Assembly: GCA_003152975.1 (NCBI GenBank)
Contig: PMBP01000135.1
Location: forward strand, 3,318-10,453
Length of the DNA: 7,136 nucleotides
Reading direction: 5' to 3'
Source: Phycisphaerales bacterium
GTDB taxonomy: Bacteria > Planctomycetota > Phycisphaerae > Sedimentisphaerales > Anaerohalosphaeraceae
Both the position numbers and the translations under genes were made by a program. Below, piece by piece: positions 1 to 6,100 of the stretch (position 1 is its first letter; each line of letters begins with the position of its first letter). The notes beneath the pieces were generated by a model. The model made no database searches and was not told where the DNA came from. It worked only from the letters and a program-made list of their open reading frames with translations.

Positions 1-39
1 GCACTAGACACTGACTGCATACCGTCTGATCCCTTCATT

Positions 40-753
40 TCAAGACCGATGATAGATTTTATCGGATATTTTGACCGGAGGATTAAGCAAAACCCTCATT
101 GATGGATACTCGTAAACTCCGACCACAGTTCGCTTACGAATCTCAATCGCAAAGACAGGCCGACCTTCATTTCGATACTTCCGTTCATAATTCGTCCCCA
201 CAAGCTCGCCATCAGGAGTACCTGGAAGGGGAATAAAGTCCCTCTTTTCCCAATAATAATCCAACTTTTGAATCAAAGTCACTGTAGCTTCGTAATACTT
301 TGCATCATCTGTCACAAAACGTATAGTCCCGTCTGGATTAAGACATCTAAATAAGTGCGGAATATTGCCATCAGACAAAAATCTTCGCTTGTGGTGGCGA
401 GTTTTGGGCCAAGGATCCGGGAAATAAACATGAAAACATGCAACGCTCGAATCGGGGATGAAGCGACAGACAAAATCGGCCGCATCCGCCCGGATCATCC
501 GGACATTTTCAATCCCCCTTCGTCCAAACCGATCGATGCAATATCGGCAATACTTCCTTGCCCATTCGATACCAAGAAAGTTAATATGGGGGCTATGTAT
601 TGACTGGGAAAGCAGAAAGGATCCCTTCCCACTACCAATTTCCACATGAACGGGGCCAGACCGTCTGAAAATAAGATCAAAATCAACCTTTTCACCCAGC
701 ATTTCAGGGTCCAAGGCAATTCGCGGAAAGTCATCGATAGCCCGTTTGATCAT
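40..753 (-). CDS. trmB: tRNA (guanine-N7-)-methyltransferase TrmB
   Basis: The 237-residue product should transfer a methyl group from S-adenosylmethionine to N7 of guanosine 46 in the variable loop of tRNAs, in the cytoplasm. Seen in the sequence: the SAM-binding glycine loop EIGSGKGS at residues 38-45, an acidic residue after the second strand (GIEW, 61-64), RADAAD at 88-93, the family signature FPDPWPKTRHHKRR at 111-124, and TNYE at 187-190, which matches the substrate-binding T-x-x-E of the family. Length is normal for TrmB, but about 30 residues (207-237) follow the usual last strand (FAIEIRK). The ATG at 751-753 is chosen because the protein begins normally there; an AGGT about 8 nt upstream is only a weak ribosome site. 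The gene is divergent from the isochorismatase-fold gene and visibly richer in A+T than its neighbours. The stop is TGA at 40-42. The family call is very secure from the motifs. Confidence 0.96.
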   Translation of the reverse strand: MIKRAIDDFPRIALDPEMLGEKVDFDLIFRRSGPVHVEIGSGKGSFLLSQSIHSPHINFLGIEWARKYCRYCIDRFGRRGIENVRMIRADAADFVCRFIPDSSVACFHVYFPDPWPKTRHHKRRFLSDGNIPHLFRCLNPDGTIRFVTDDAKYYEATVTLIQKLDYYWEKRDFIPLPGTPDGELVGTNYERKYRNEGRPVFAIEIRKRTVVGVYEYPSMRVLLNPPVKISDKIYHRS

Positions 754-807
754 AGATTCAAACCTGGTTCATATTCTGGATGGACGAACGATCAAAACCT
801 CTGGAAT

Positions 808-832
808 ATTTCCCTAAATTGGTCAGGGAAAT
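808..832. repeat. Perfect 8-bp inverted repeat, 9-nt spacer
   Basis: ATTTCCCT (808-815) and AGGGAAAT (825-832) are exact reverse complements around the spacer AAATTGGTC. The element lies about 55 bp upstream of the trmB start and about 60 bp upstream of the candidate rightward promoter. No run of T follows on either strand, so it does not look like an intrinsic terminator. It could be an operator for a dimeric regulator or a hairpin in the trmB leader. The symmetry is seen directly; the role is inference. Confidence 0.5.
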
Positions 833-868
833 GGAGTTAGATTGTCCATGCCATCGGTCACACTACTT

Positions 869-893
869 ACGGATGCCGTGAATAGCCATCCGT
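869..893. repeat. Perfect 7-bp inverted repeat, 11-nt spacer
   Basis: ACGGATG (869-875) and CATCCGT (887-893) are exact reverse complements. Like the repeat at 808-832 the element spans 25 bp, though its sequence is unrelated. It ends one base before the candidate -35 hexamer of the rightward promoter, a place where an activator or repressor could act. A 7-bp match in a region this size can occur by chance. Confidence 0.35.
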
Positions 894-894
894 T

Positions 895-922
895 CTGACC
901 TAACATTCAAAACTGGTATATT
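895..922 (+). promoter_or_regulatory. Candidate extended -10 promoter for the isochorismatase-fold gene
   Basis: TGG followed by TATATT at 914-922 fits an extended -10 element (TGn plus a hexamer with 5 of 6 bases of TATAAT). CTGACC at 895-900, 16 bases upstream of the hexamer, matches 4 of 6 bases of TTGACA. Transcription would start near position 929, leaving a leader of about 110 nt before the ATG at 1042. This is a pattern match against the general sigma-70 consensus, which may not suit this organism. Confidence 0.35.
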
Positions 923-1029
923 ACAACATGTTGATGATAAAGTCAAGACCGCTTTGGATCGATAGGAAAACTGGAGAACCGTCGTTCCGGGAAATCGTAC
1001 CAGAAGCAACGGACAACCAGGAAGAAAGT

Positions 1030-1035
1030 GAGAGG
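1030..1035 (+). promoter_or_regulatory. Ribosome binding site deciding the start at 1042
   Basis: GAGAGG lies 6 nt before the ATG at 1042. The in-frame ATG at 928 has no comparable purine run upstream and would fall at or just before the predicted transcription start. This site is the main reason for choosing the shorter protein. Confidence 0.6.
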
Positions 1036-1041
1036 CCGACC

Positions 1042-1734
1042 ATGATCAGGCCCGTGATTACACTTCGACGCAAGCGGATATTGATCGACATTGACACGCA
1101 GAAAGATCTGTTTGTGAGCACGGGAAAAGTATGCGTGCACAACCACCGTCGGATCTTGGCGAACATACGCCGTGTGGTTGCCTGGTCGCGGCTGAAAAAT
1201 GTCCGGATGATCTCGACCATCCGTAACTGCCCCGTCGGCGATCCGCACACCTGTTCCTGCGTGCTGGGAACCGAAGGTCATGAAAAAATCCGTTATACCC
1301 TCCGCCATCGGCACATCTCATTTCAGGCCGACGGCTGTACGGACCTGCCGCGGGACCTCCTCCGCCAGTACGATCAGGTCATCGTCGCCAAACGATGTAT
1401 CGACCCCTTTGACGAACCGCGGGCGGACCGCATTCTCAGCGAAGTGAAGGCAACCGAGTTTGTCCTGTTCGGTGCCACGGTTGAAGGCGCCATCAAGGCA
1501 ACGGCGCTGGGTCTTCTGGCCCGGAGAAAATTCGTCACCATCCTCATCGATGCCGTCGGATACCATGACCGCGGCGCCGCCGAAATCGCCCTCCGGCAGA
1601 TCGAGGCCAAAGGCGCGATGCTCTCGGAAACCCGGTCTCTTCTGGGCAGTTCGCACCTGCACCACATCGGCGTGTGCAACTGCAAGCTGTGCAGGACCGA
1701 TCTGCCGCTGGCTCCGCTGGAGCTGACCGTCTAA
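1042..1734 (+). CDS. Isochorismatase-fold protein lacking the nucleophilic cysteine
   Basis: The 230-residue product has the cysteine-hydrolase (isochorismatase/nicotinamidase) fold: strand 1 with IDIDTQKDLF (15-24), CVLGTEGHEKI (73-83) matching the HC-x-x-GT-x-G region of nicotinamidases, VIVAKRCIDPF (113-123), and FGATVEGAIKATALGLL (143-159) matching the G-x-x-T-x-x-C-V-x-x-TA motif. Of the family triad, Asp18 and Lys117 are present, but Ala150 stands where the cysteine nucleophile belongs. The usual hydrolysis is therefore doubtful. Other cysteines cluster at 63/71/73 (C-x7-C-x-C) and 212/214/217 (C-x-C-x2-C) near the C-terminus, which could bind a metal or form disulfides. No signal peptide is seen, so it is probably cytoplasmic. 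The ATG at 1042 is preferred for its GAGAGG site and because homology begins there; the frame is open back to an ATG at 928. Substrate and role are unknown. It converges on the permease gene with a 4-base overlap. Confidence 0.85.
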   Translation: MIRPVITLRRKRILIDIDTQKDLFVSTGKVCVHNHRRILANIRRVVAWSRLKNVRMISTIRNCPVGDPHTCSCVLGTEGHEKIRYTLRHRHISFQADGCTDLPRDLLRQYDQVIVAKRCIDPFDEPRADRILSEVKATEFVLFGATVEGAIKATALGLLARRKFVTILIDAVGYHDRGAAEIALRQIEAKGAMLSETRSLLGSSHLHHIGVCNCKLCRTDLPLAPLELTV

Positions 1735-4700
1735 GCTTTCCCGCCAGTGGAATCCACAGGAACGGCCGGTTTGGTCGCGTGATTGCCCCGCCGGGTGAAG
1801 AGATCGTACAGAATCGGCATCGCGATCACCGTCAGTATCCCCGAGATCAGGATTCCGCCAACCGAGGCCACGCCGACATCGTTCCGGAGTTCGGCACCAA
1901 TTCCCTTACCTGTAGCCAGAGGCCACATTCCCAGGATCGCCGCCAGCGTGATCATCATGATCGGCCGAAACTCGTCGATCGTCGCGTCGATCATCGCCTT
2001 ATGCGGGGGCACACCCTGCGTAACCAAGACATTCCTCTGGTCGGTAATCAGGATCGCGTTGTTGACCACGATCCCGGTCATCATGATCAGCGACATCAGC
2101 ACGAACATCGACATGCTGTACCCTGTCAGGTACAAGGCCCACATGACTCCGATCAGCGCCAATGGCACGGTCACCAGAATCAGCCAGGGTTGCCCAAATG
2201 ATTCCAGCAGAGCCGCCAGCATCAGATAGACCAGCAGGATTGCGATCAGTCCCGCCTCGCCGAAATCCACCTGGGCTTCGGCCATAATCTCGTACGCCCC
2301 GAGAAACGCATAGTCATATCCCGGCGGCATATTTGCCTTTTGATTGATGGCCGCCTTCATCTGGTCCACCGCCATGCCCAGCGGCAGGGAGCTTTCGATG
2401 TTGGCCAGCAGCTTGGAAATCCGCCGCTTGTCCAGCCGCGTGATCTGAACCGGCGCCAGGCGATGTTCGATATTCCCCAGGCCCGACAGCAGCATCGGCT
2501 TTCCCGGAAGACCCGGAAACAGGAATTGCTCGACCTGGTCCTTGCCCGGCTGTTTTTCCAGTTCGACGACGATATCGTAATTCCGCGCCCCCAGCTTGAA
2601 GGTGCCCGCGTCGAGCCCCTCCAGGTTGCCGCGAAGGGCCAGTCCGATCGCCATGGCCGGGATTCCCAAGTCCGCCAGCACCGGTCGCTGGGGCGTCACG
2701 CGGATCTCGGGCTTTCCGATCCGGACGGTGGTATCGGTTTCTTCGAAGCCCTTCATCTCGGACACCAGCGTCTGCCCCGTCTGAGCGATCCGGTCGAGGG
2801 TATCGAGACTTTCGCCGGAAATCGCCATCTCGATATCATAACTTTGGCCACCGATAAAGTCAGGAATTCCAAGGGTGGCGATACACTCGGGAATATCCGT
2901 CACCCGGCTGCGGACCTCATTCATCAGATCATCGATCGTCAAGGCCCGCTCGTCCCGGTCGGAGAATCGCAGCAGGATCTGCGCCAGATACACGCCCTCC
3001 GACGACTGGCCGATGATCCCCTCCACCTTTCCGACCGTCGAAAGGATATACTTGAGCTCCGGCAGATCCCGCAATCCCTTCTCGATCCCCTGAACCCGTT
3101 GCGTCGTTTTTTCCAGATCATACCGGGTGGGAAATTCCAGCTTGACCAGGAGCTGGCCCCCGTCGGTGCTGCTGAAGAAACCGAATCCCACCTTGGAGCC
3201 CAGTGACATCGAATGCACAAACAAACCGATCGTCGCCACAATCACCAGGATCGCGGCCCAGCGGTGCCGCTCGTTGAATTCCAGGATCGACCGCAATCCG
3301 ACACAGACACGGCTGAACATCCCATTCCAGACCCGCTCCATCCATGGCAGGATTCCCCGGGCATTGGGATTGGCGGGCTTGAGGAACAGAGAGCATAAAA
3401 GCGGCGTCAGCGTAAATGAGATGAACAGCGACACCGCCGTCATCAGGACCATCGGCCAGGCCAGGGGACGGAGAAATTTCCCGATCATGCTGCTCATCAT
3501 CGCCAGCGGAAACAGCACAACAATGTTGGTCCCCGCGCTGCCCACGACCGCGATCACCGATTCGGCCGCGCCCAGCCGCGACGCCTCTTTGGGATTCCCG
3601 GTGGCATTGAGCCGTTTGACAATCGCCTCCATCACCACAATCGAGTTGGTCACCAGAACGCCGACCGACAGTCCGATCGACAACAGCGTGGAGGTGTTGA
3701 GCGTATAACCGCACATCTGCATGAAAAACAGGCCGATGATGATCGTCAGCGGCATCGTCACAAAGATCACCAGCGTCGCCCGGAGGTTGTACAAAAACAA
3801 GAACAGGATCAACGCCGTCAGCGCTACACCCTGCCAGATATCGCTCCAGGCGCTGGATACGGTGGCCTCGATCAATTTTCCGTCGTCGTTGATCCAGGTC
3901 AGGTCCATGCCGCCCGGAAGCTGTCCCTGGATCGTCTCCATCGCCGTTCGCACCCGTCGAACGACATCGACGGCATTGGCCTCGGCTTTCTTGATGATGC
4001 GGATGGAGATACAGGACCTCCCATCGATGAAGGCCTTCTGACGAACCTCTTTGGTCGTCATCTCCACCCGGCCGATGTCGCGCAGATAGCAGCGGCTGCC
4101 GCCCTCGTTGGCCACCTCCAGCCCGCTCATCTCGGCGACCGCGGCAAAGTCGGCATCAAACTTGACGGAATACTCGGTCCCCTGTTGGCGCACCCGGCCG
4201 GAGGGAATAATCCGGATATTTTGCCGAACGGCCCCAACCACATCCGTGCTGGACAGGCCCCGTTCGGCCAGCTTCTCGCGATCGAGCAGGATATGCACTT
4301 CGCGGACCGCCCCGCCGATCAACTCGACATCCGCCACGCCGCTGATGACCGTTAGCCGGTCTCGAAGCGTGTTGTTGGCATAATCGTATAACTCTTCCAG
4401 CGACACATCACCCCCCAGGGCCATGTTAATCACCGGTTTGGCATTGACATCGAATTTCATGATCACCGGGTCCTCGGCGTCTTCCGGAAGATCGGCTTTG
4501 ATCATGTCCAGCTTTTCGCGGACATCCGTGGCGGCGATATCGACATCCACATTCAGGTGAAATTCGAGGAAGGTCTGGCAGACATTCTCCATGCACGCCG
4601 AGCTGACATGTTTGAGGCCGTCAATGGTGACGACCTTGTCTTCGATCCGCTTGGCAATATCCGTTTCGATCTGTTCGGGACTGGCGCCGGGATACACCGT

Positions 4701-4844
4701 CACGACCGTAATATACGGCAGATCCATCCGGGGCATCAGTTCCAGCCCCATTTTGCGATATGCATTGAATCCCAGCAGCGATAATCCGATCAGCAAACAG
4801 CTCATCGCCACCGGGCGGCGAATCGAAACATCCGACAAAAACAT
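1731..4844 (-). CDS. RND-superfamily efflux permease (AcrB/HAE1-like) with altered relay residues
   Basis: The 1037-residue inner-membrane protein has the full RND layout: a membrane segment near 12-32, a porter/docking loop (33-335), five segments between about 338 and 487, another near 529-548, a second large periplasmic loop (549-864), and five last segments (865-1015). The N-terminus (SIRRPVAMS, then YPGASPEQIE at 51-60) is typical of HAE1 pumps. Length is normal for AcrB relatives. Aligning motifs with AcrB, all five proton-relay positions differ: D407 and D408 become Thr399 and Asn400 (VLVTNSIVV), K940 becomes Asn928 (VVNNAILI), and R971 and T978 become Glu958 and Ile965. Energy coupling may thus be unusual. 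Translation starts at the ATG at 4842-4844, which shares one base with the adaptor's TGA. It is the last gene of the pump operon. The exported substrate cannot be read from sequence. The family call is very secure; drug efflux is only one possibility. Confidence 0.95.
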   Translation of the reverse strand: MFLSDVSIRRPVAMSCLLIGLSLLGFNAYRKMGLELMPRMDLPYITVVTVYPGASPEQIETDIAKRIEDKVVTIDGLKHVSSACMENVCQTFLEFHLNVDVDIAATDVREKLDMIKADLPEDAEDPVIMKFDVNAKPVINMALGGDVSLEELYDYANNTLRDRLTVISGVADVELIGGAVREVHILLDREKLAERGLSSTDVVGAVRQNIRIIPSGRVRQQGTEYSVKFDADFAAVAEMSGLEVANEGGSRCYLRDIGRVEMTTKEVRQKAFIDGRSCISIRIIKKAEANAVDVVRRVRTAMETIQGQLPGGMDLTWINDDGKLIEATVSSAWSDIWQGVALTALILFLFLYNLRATLVIFVTMPLTIIIGLFFMQMCGYTLNTSTLLSIGLSVGVLVTNSIVVMEAIVKRLNATGNPKEASRLGAAESVIAVVGSAGTNIVVLFPLAMMSSMIGKFLRPLAWPMVLMTAVSLFISFTLTPLLCSLFLKPANPNARGILPWMERVWNGMFSRVCVGLRSILEFNERHRWAAILVIVATIGLFVHSMSLGSKVGFGFFSSTDGGQLLVKLEFPTRYDLEKTTQRVQGIEKGLRDLPELKYILSTVGKVEGIIGQSSEGVYLAQILLRFSDRDERALTIDDLMNEVRSRVTDIPECIATLGIPDFIGGQSYDIEMAISGESLDTLDRIAQTGQTLVSEMKGFEETDTTVRIGKPEIRVTPQRPVLADLGIPAMAIGLALRGNLEGLDAGTFKLGARNYDIVVELEKQPGKDQVEQFLFPGLPGKPMLLSGLGNIEHRLAPVQITRLDKRRISKLLANIESSLPLGMAVDQMKAAINQKANMPPGYDYAFLGAYEIMAEAQVDFGEAGLIAILLVYLMLAALLESFGQPWLILVTVPLALIGVMWALYLTGYSMSMFVLMSLIMMTGIVVNNAILITDQRNVLVTQGVPPHKAMIDATIDEFRPIMMITLAAILGMWPLATGKGIGAELRNDVGVASVGGILISGILTVIAMPILYDLFTRRGNHATKPAVPVDSTGGKA

Positions 4845-6097
4845 CAGCGCCCCTCCGTCTGCACCGTCACCGCCGTACCGTCATTCAATAGATACTGTCC
4901 CATTGTGACCACTGGGGTCGCATCCGTGATGGCGCCTTGTTTGACCTCGGTCCAGCCGTCGGTCTCCAAACCCGTCGTGATCTCCACGATCCGGGCCTTG
5001 TTGTCACGGACCCCATACACCACGCTCCGCTCCCCGCGTTTCTGGAGGGCCACGGTCGGCACACCCAGGGCCTTGCGGCTCTCCAATACCACCGAGATCG
5101 CCGCCATCGATCCCGGCACCATCGTCGGCGGCGGATCCTTCAGCAGGGCTTTGATCTCGAAGGTCCGCATCTTTGTTTGAATCGTCGGGCTTTTGTATGA
5201 AATGGTGACCAATCCCGCCTCGACCGATGCGACGGTGATCTTCATCTGTGTCTGTCCAGCCACAATCTGCGGATAGAAATTCGCCGGGATCATAGCCGAA
5301 ACCTCGACCAGCGATGGATCTTCGATGCGAAAGACCGGCTGCCCCGGTGAACCCATCTCGCCCAGTTCCAGCAACTTCAAGCTGATTCGGCCATTGATCG
5401 GCGCCAGGATGACCGAGTCGGACAGATCCTTTTCGGAAATGGCCAGCGCCGCTTCGGCCTGTTTCTGGCGTTCGGTCATCAGATCGACCTGGGCCTCGGC
5501 CACTTTCAACATCGCCTGGGTCTGCCGGTACCGAGACTGTTGCTGCTCGAAGGCGTCCGGGGTTACGGCCTGCTTTTCCAGCAAACGCGCAAACCGGCGA
5601 TAGTCCAGTTCGGCCTTCTCGAAATCGGCCCGGCCCCGCTCCAGACTGGCCGCCGCCTCTCGCTGGGCACACCGTGCCACCGCCAGATCCTGTTGCTGAA
5701 TCAACACGGCCTTTTGAATCTTCAGAGAATCTGTGGCAAACAGCTTCGTCTGGCCGGCGATCACCGCGTCGCCTTCATCCACGAATAAAAACTCGATCAC
5801 ACCCGGAATCCGCGGGGAAACCATGGCTGTGTTTTTGGCCTCGACGGTGCCCTGGACCTCGATCCTTACTTCAAAAAGCCGCGTCAGGGCCGGCGTTACC
5901 ACTACGGGTACCTTCGACTTGGCCTCTGTGGCCGGTGATGGTGCCGATTCGTTCATCTTTGCGGCATCGGCTGCCTTGGCCGTCGATGCCGGCCGCAATT
6001 GCCACATAGCTACCGCACCGATCACGGCCACCAGTGCGATGGAAGCAAGTGATACCGTTTTCCAATAACGACGGGAAGGAATCGTATTTTTATCCAT
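4844..6097 (-). CDS. RND efflux periplasmic adaptor (membrane fusion protein)
   Basis: The 417-residue adaptor bridges the permease and the outer-membrane channel across the periplasm. Seen in order: a short basic N-terminus and one membrane segment (about 14-33) with no lipobox, so it is anchored by a helix rather than lipid; a low-complexity Ala/Ser/Pro linker (36-62); the first half of the lipoyl domain (VSPRIPGVIEF, 93-103, then DEGDAVIAGQ); a long alpha-helical hairpin (about 125-225); the second lipoyl half (LAPINGRISLKLLELGEMGS, 231-250); then beta-barrel and membrane-proximal domains. The hairpin tip carries Arg168, Leu172 and Thr179 with the spacing of AcrA's R-L-S docking motif (R128, L132, S139; here Ser to Thr), which supports docking on a TolC-type channel. 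GAGG lies 6 nt before the ATG and overlaps the end of the upstream channel gene. The stop overlaps the permease start by one base. The family call is secure. Confidence 0.95.
   Translation of the reverse strand: MDKNTIPSRRYWKTVSLASIALVAVIGAVAMWQLRPASTAKAADAAKMNESAPSPATEAKSKVPVVVTPALTRLFEVRIEVQGTVEAKNTAMVSPRIPGVIEFLFVDEGDAVIAGQTKLFATDSLKIQKAVLIQQQDLAVARCAQREAAASLERGRADFEKAELDYRRFARLLEKQAVTPDAFEQQQSRYRQTQAMLKVAEAQVDLMTERQKQAEAALAISEKDLSDSVILAPINGRISLKLLELGEMGSPGQPVFRIEDPSLVEVSAMIPANFYPQIVAGQTQMKITVASVEAGLVTISYKSPTIQTKMRTFEIKALLKDPPPTMVPGSMAAISVVLESRKALGVPTVALQKRGERSVVYGVRDNKARIVEITTGLETDGWTEVKQGAITDATPVVTMGQYLLNDGTAVTVQTEGR
4852..4856 (-). promoter_or_regulatory. Internal ribosome binding site for the permease
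   Basis: On the minus strand GGAGG, followed by two more G, lies 7 nt before the permease ATG, inside the last codons of the adaptor. With the TGATG stop-start overlap this indicates translational coupling, so adaptor and permease are probably made in linked amounts. Confidence 0.7.
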
Positions 6098-6100
6098 TGT

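Larger units (their letters stand above)
756..922. repeat. Three related short direct repeats (TCAAA..C..TGG..ATATT)
   Basis: Three similar stretches lie in the same orientation in the divergent intergenic region. They are ATTCAAACCTGG at 756-767 followed by TTCATATT, ATCAAAACCTCTGGAATATT at 791-810, and ATTCAAAACTGG at 905-916 followed by TATATT. The first and third cores differ at one of twelve bases. One copy sits just before the trmB start, one abuts an inverted repeat, and one covers the candidate -10 element of the rightward promoter. This could be a set of regulator binding sites, but A+T-rich similarity by chance is possible. The pattern was aligned by eye only. Confidence 0.35.

Noticed and set aside
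768..800. Possible leftward promoter for trmB (TTGATC, 16-nt spacer, TATGAA on the minus strand)
   Set aside because: Only 4 of 6 matches in each hexamer, and the start would fall about 8 nt before the ATG, leaving no room for a ribosome site.
1735..1765. Small hairpin (GTGG AAT CCAC) just past the isochorismatase-fold stop as a terminator
   Set aside because: The stem is only 4 bp, has no T-run and lies within permease coding sequence.
1674..2201. A 175-codon plus-strand frame across the end of the isochorismatase-fold gene and the permease 3' end
   Set aside because: Its translation is low-complexity (Arg, His, Asp, Gln) and both overlapping genes are supported by conserved motifs.
2340..3206. 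A 288-codon open frame on the plus strand inside the permease gene
   Set aside because: It lies antisense to strongly conserved permease codons, its translation is rich in Arg, Gln, His and Asp with no domain, and G+C-rich genes often give such shadows.
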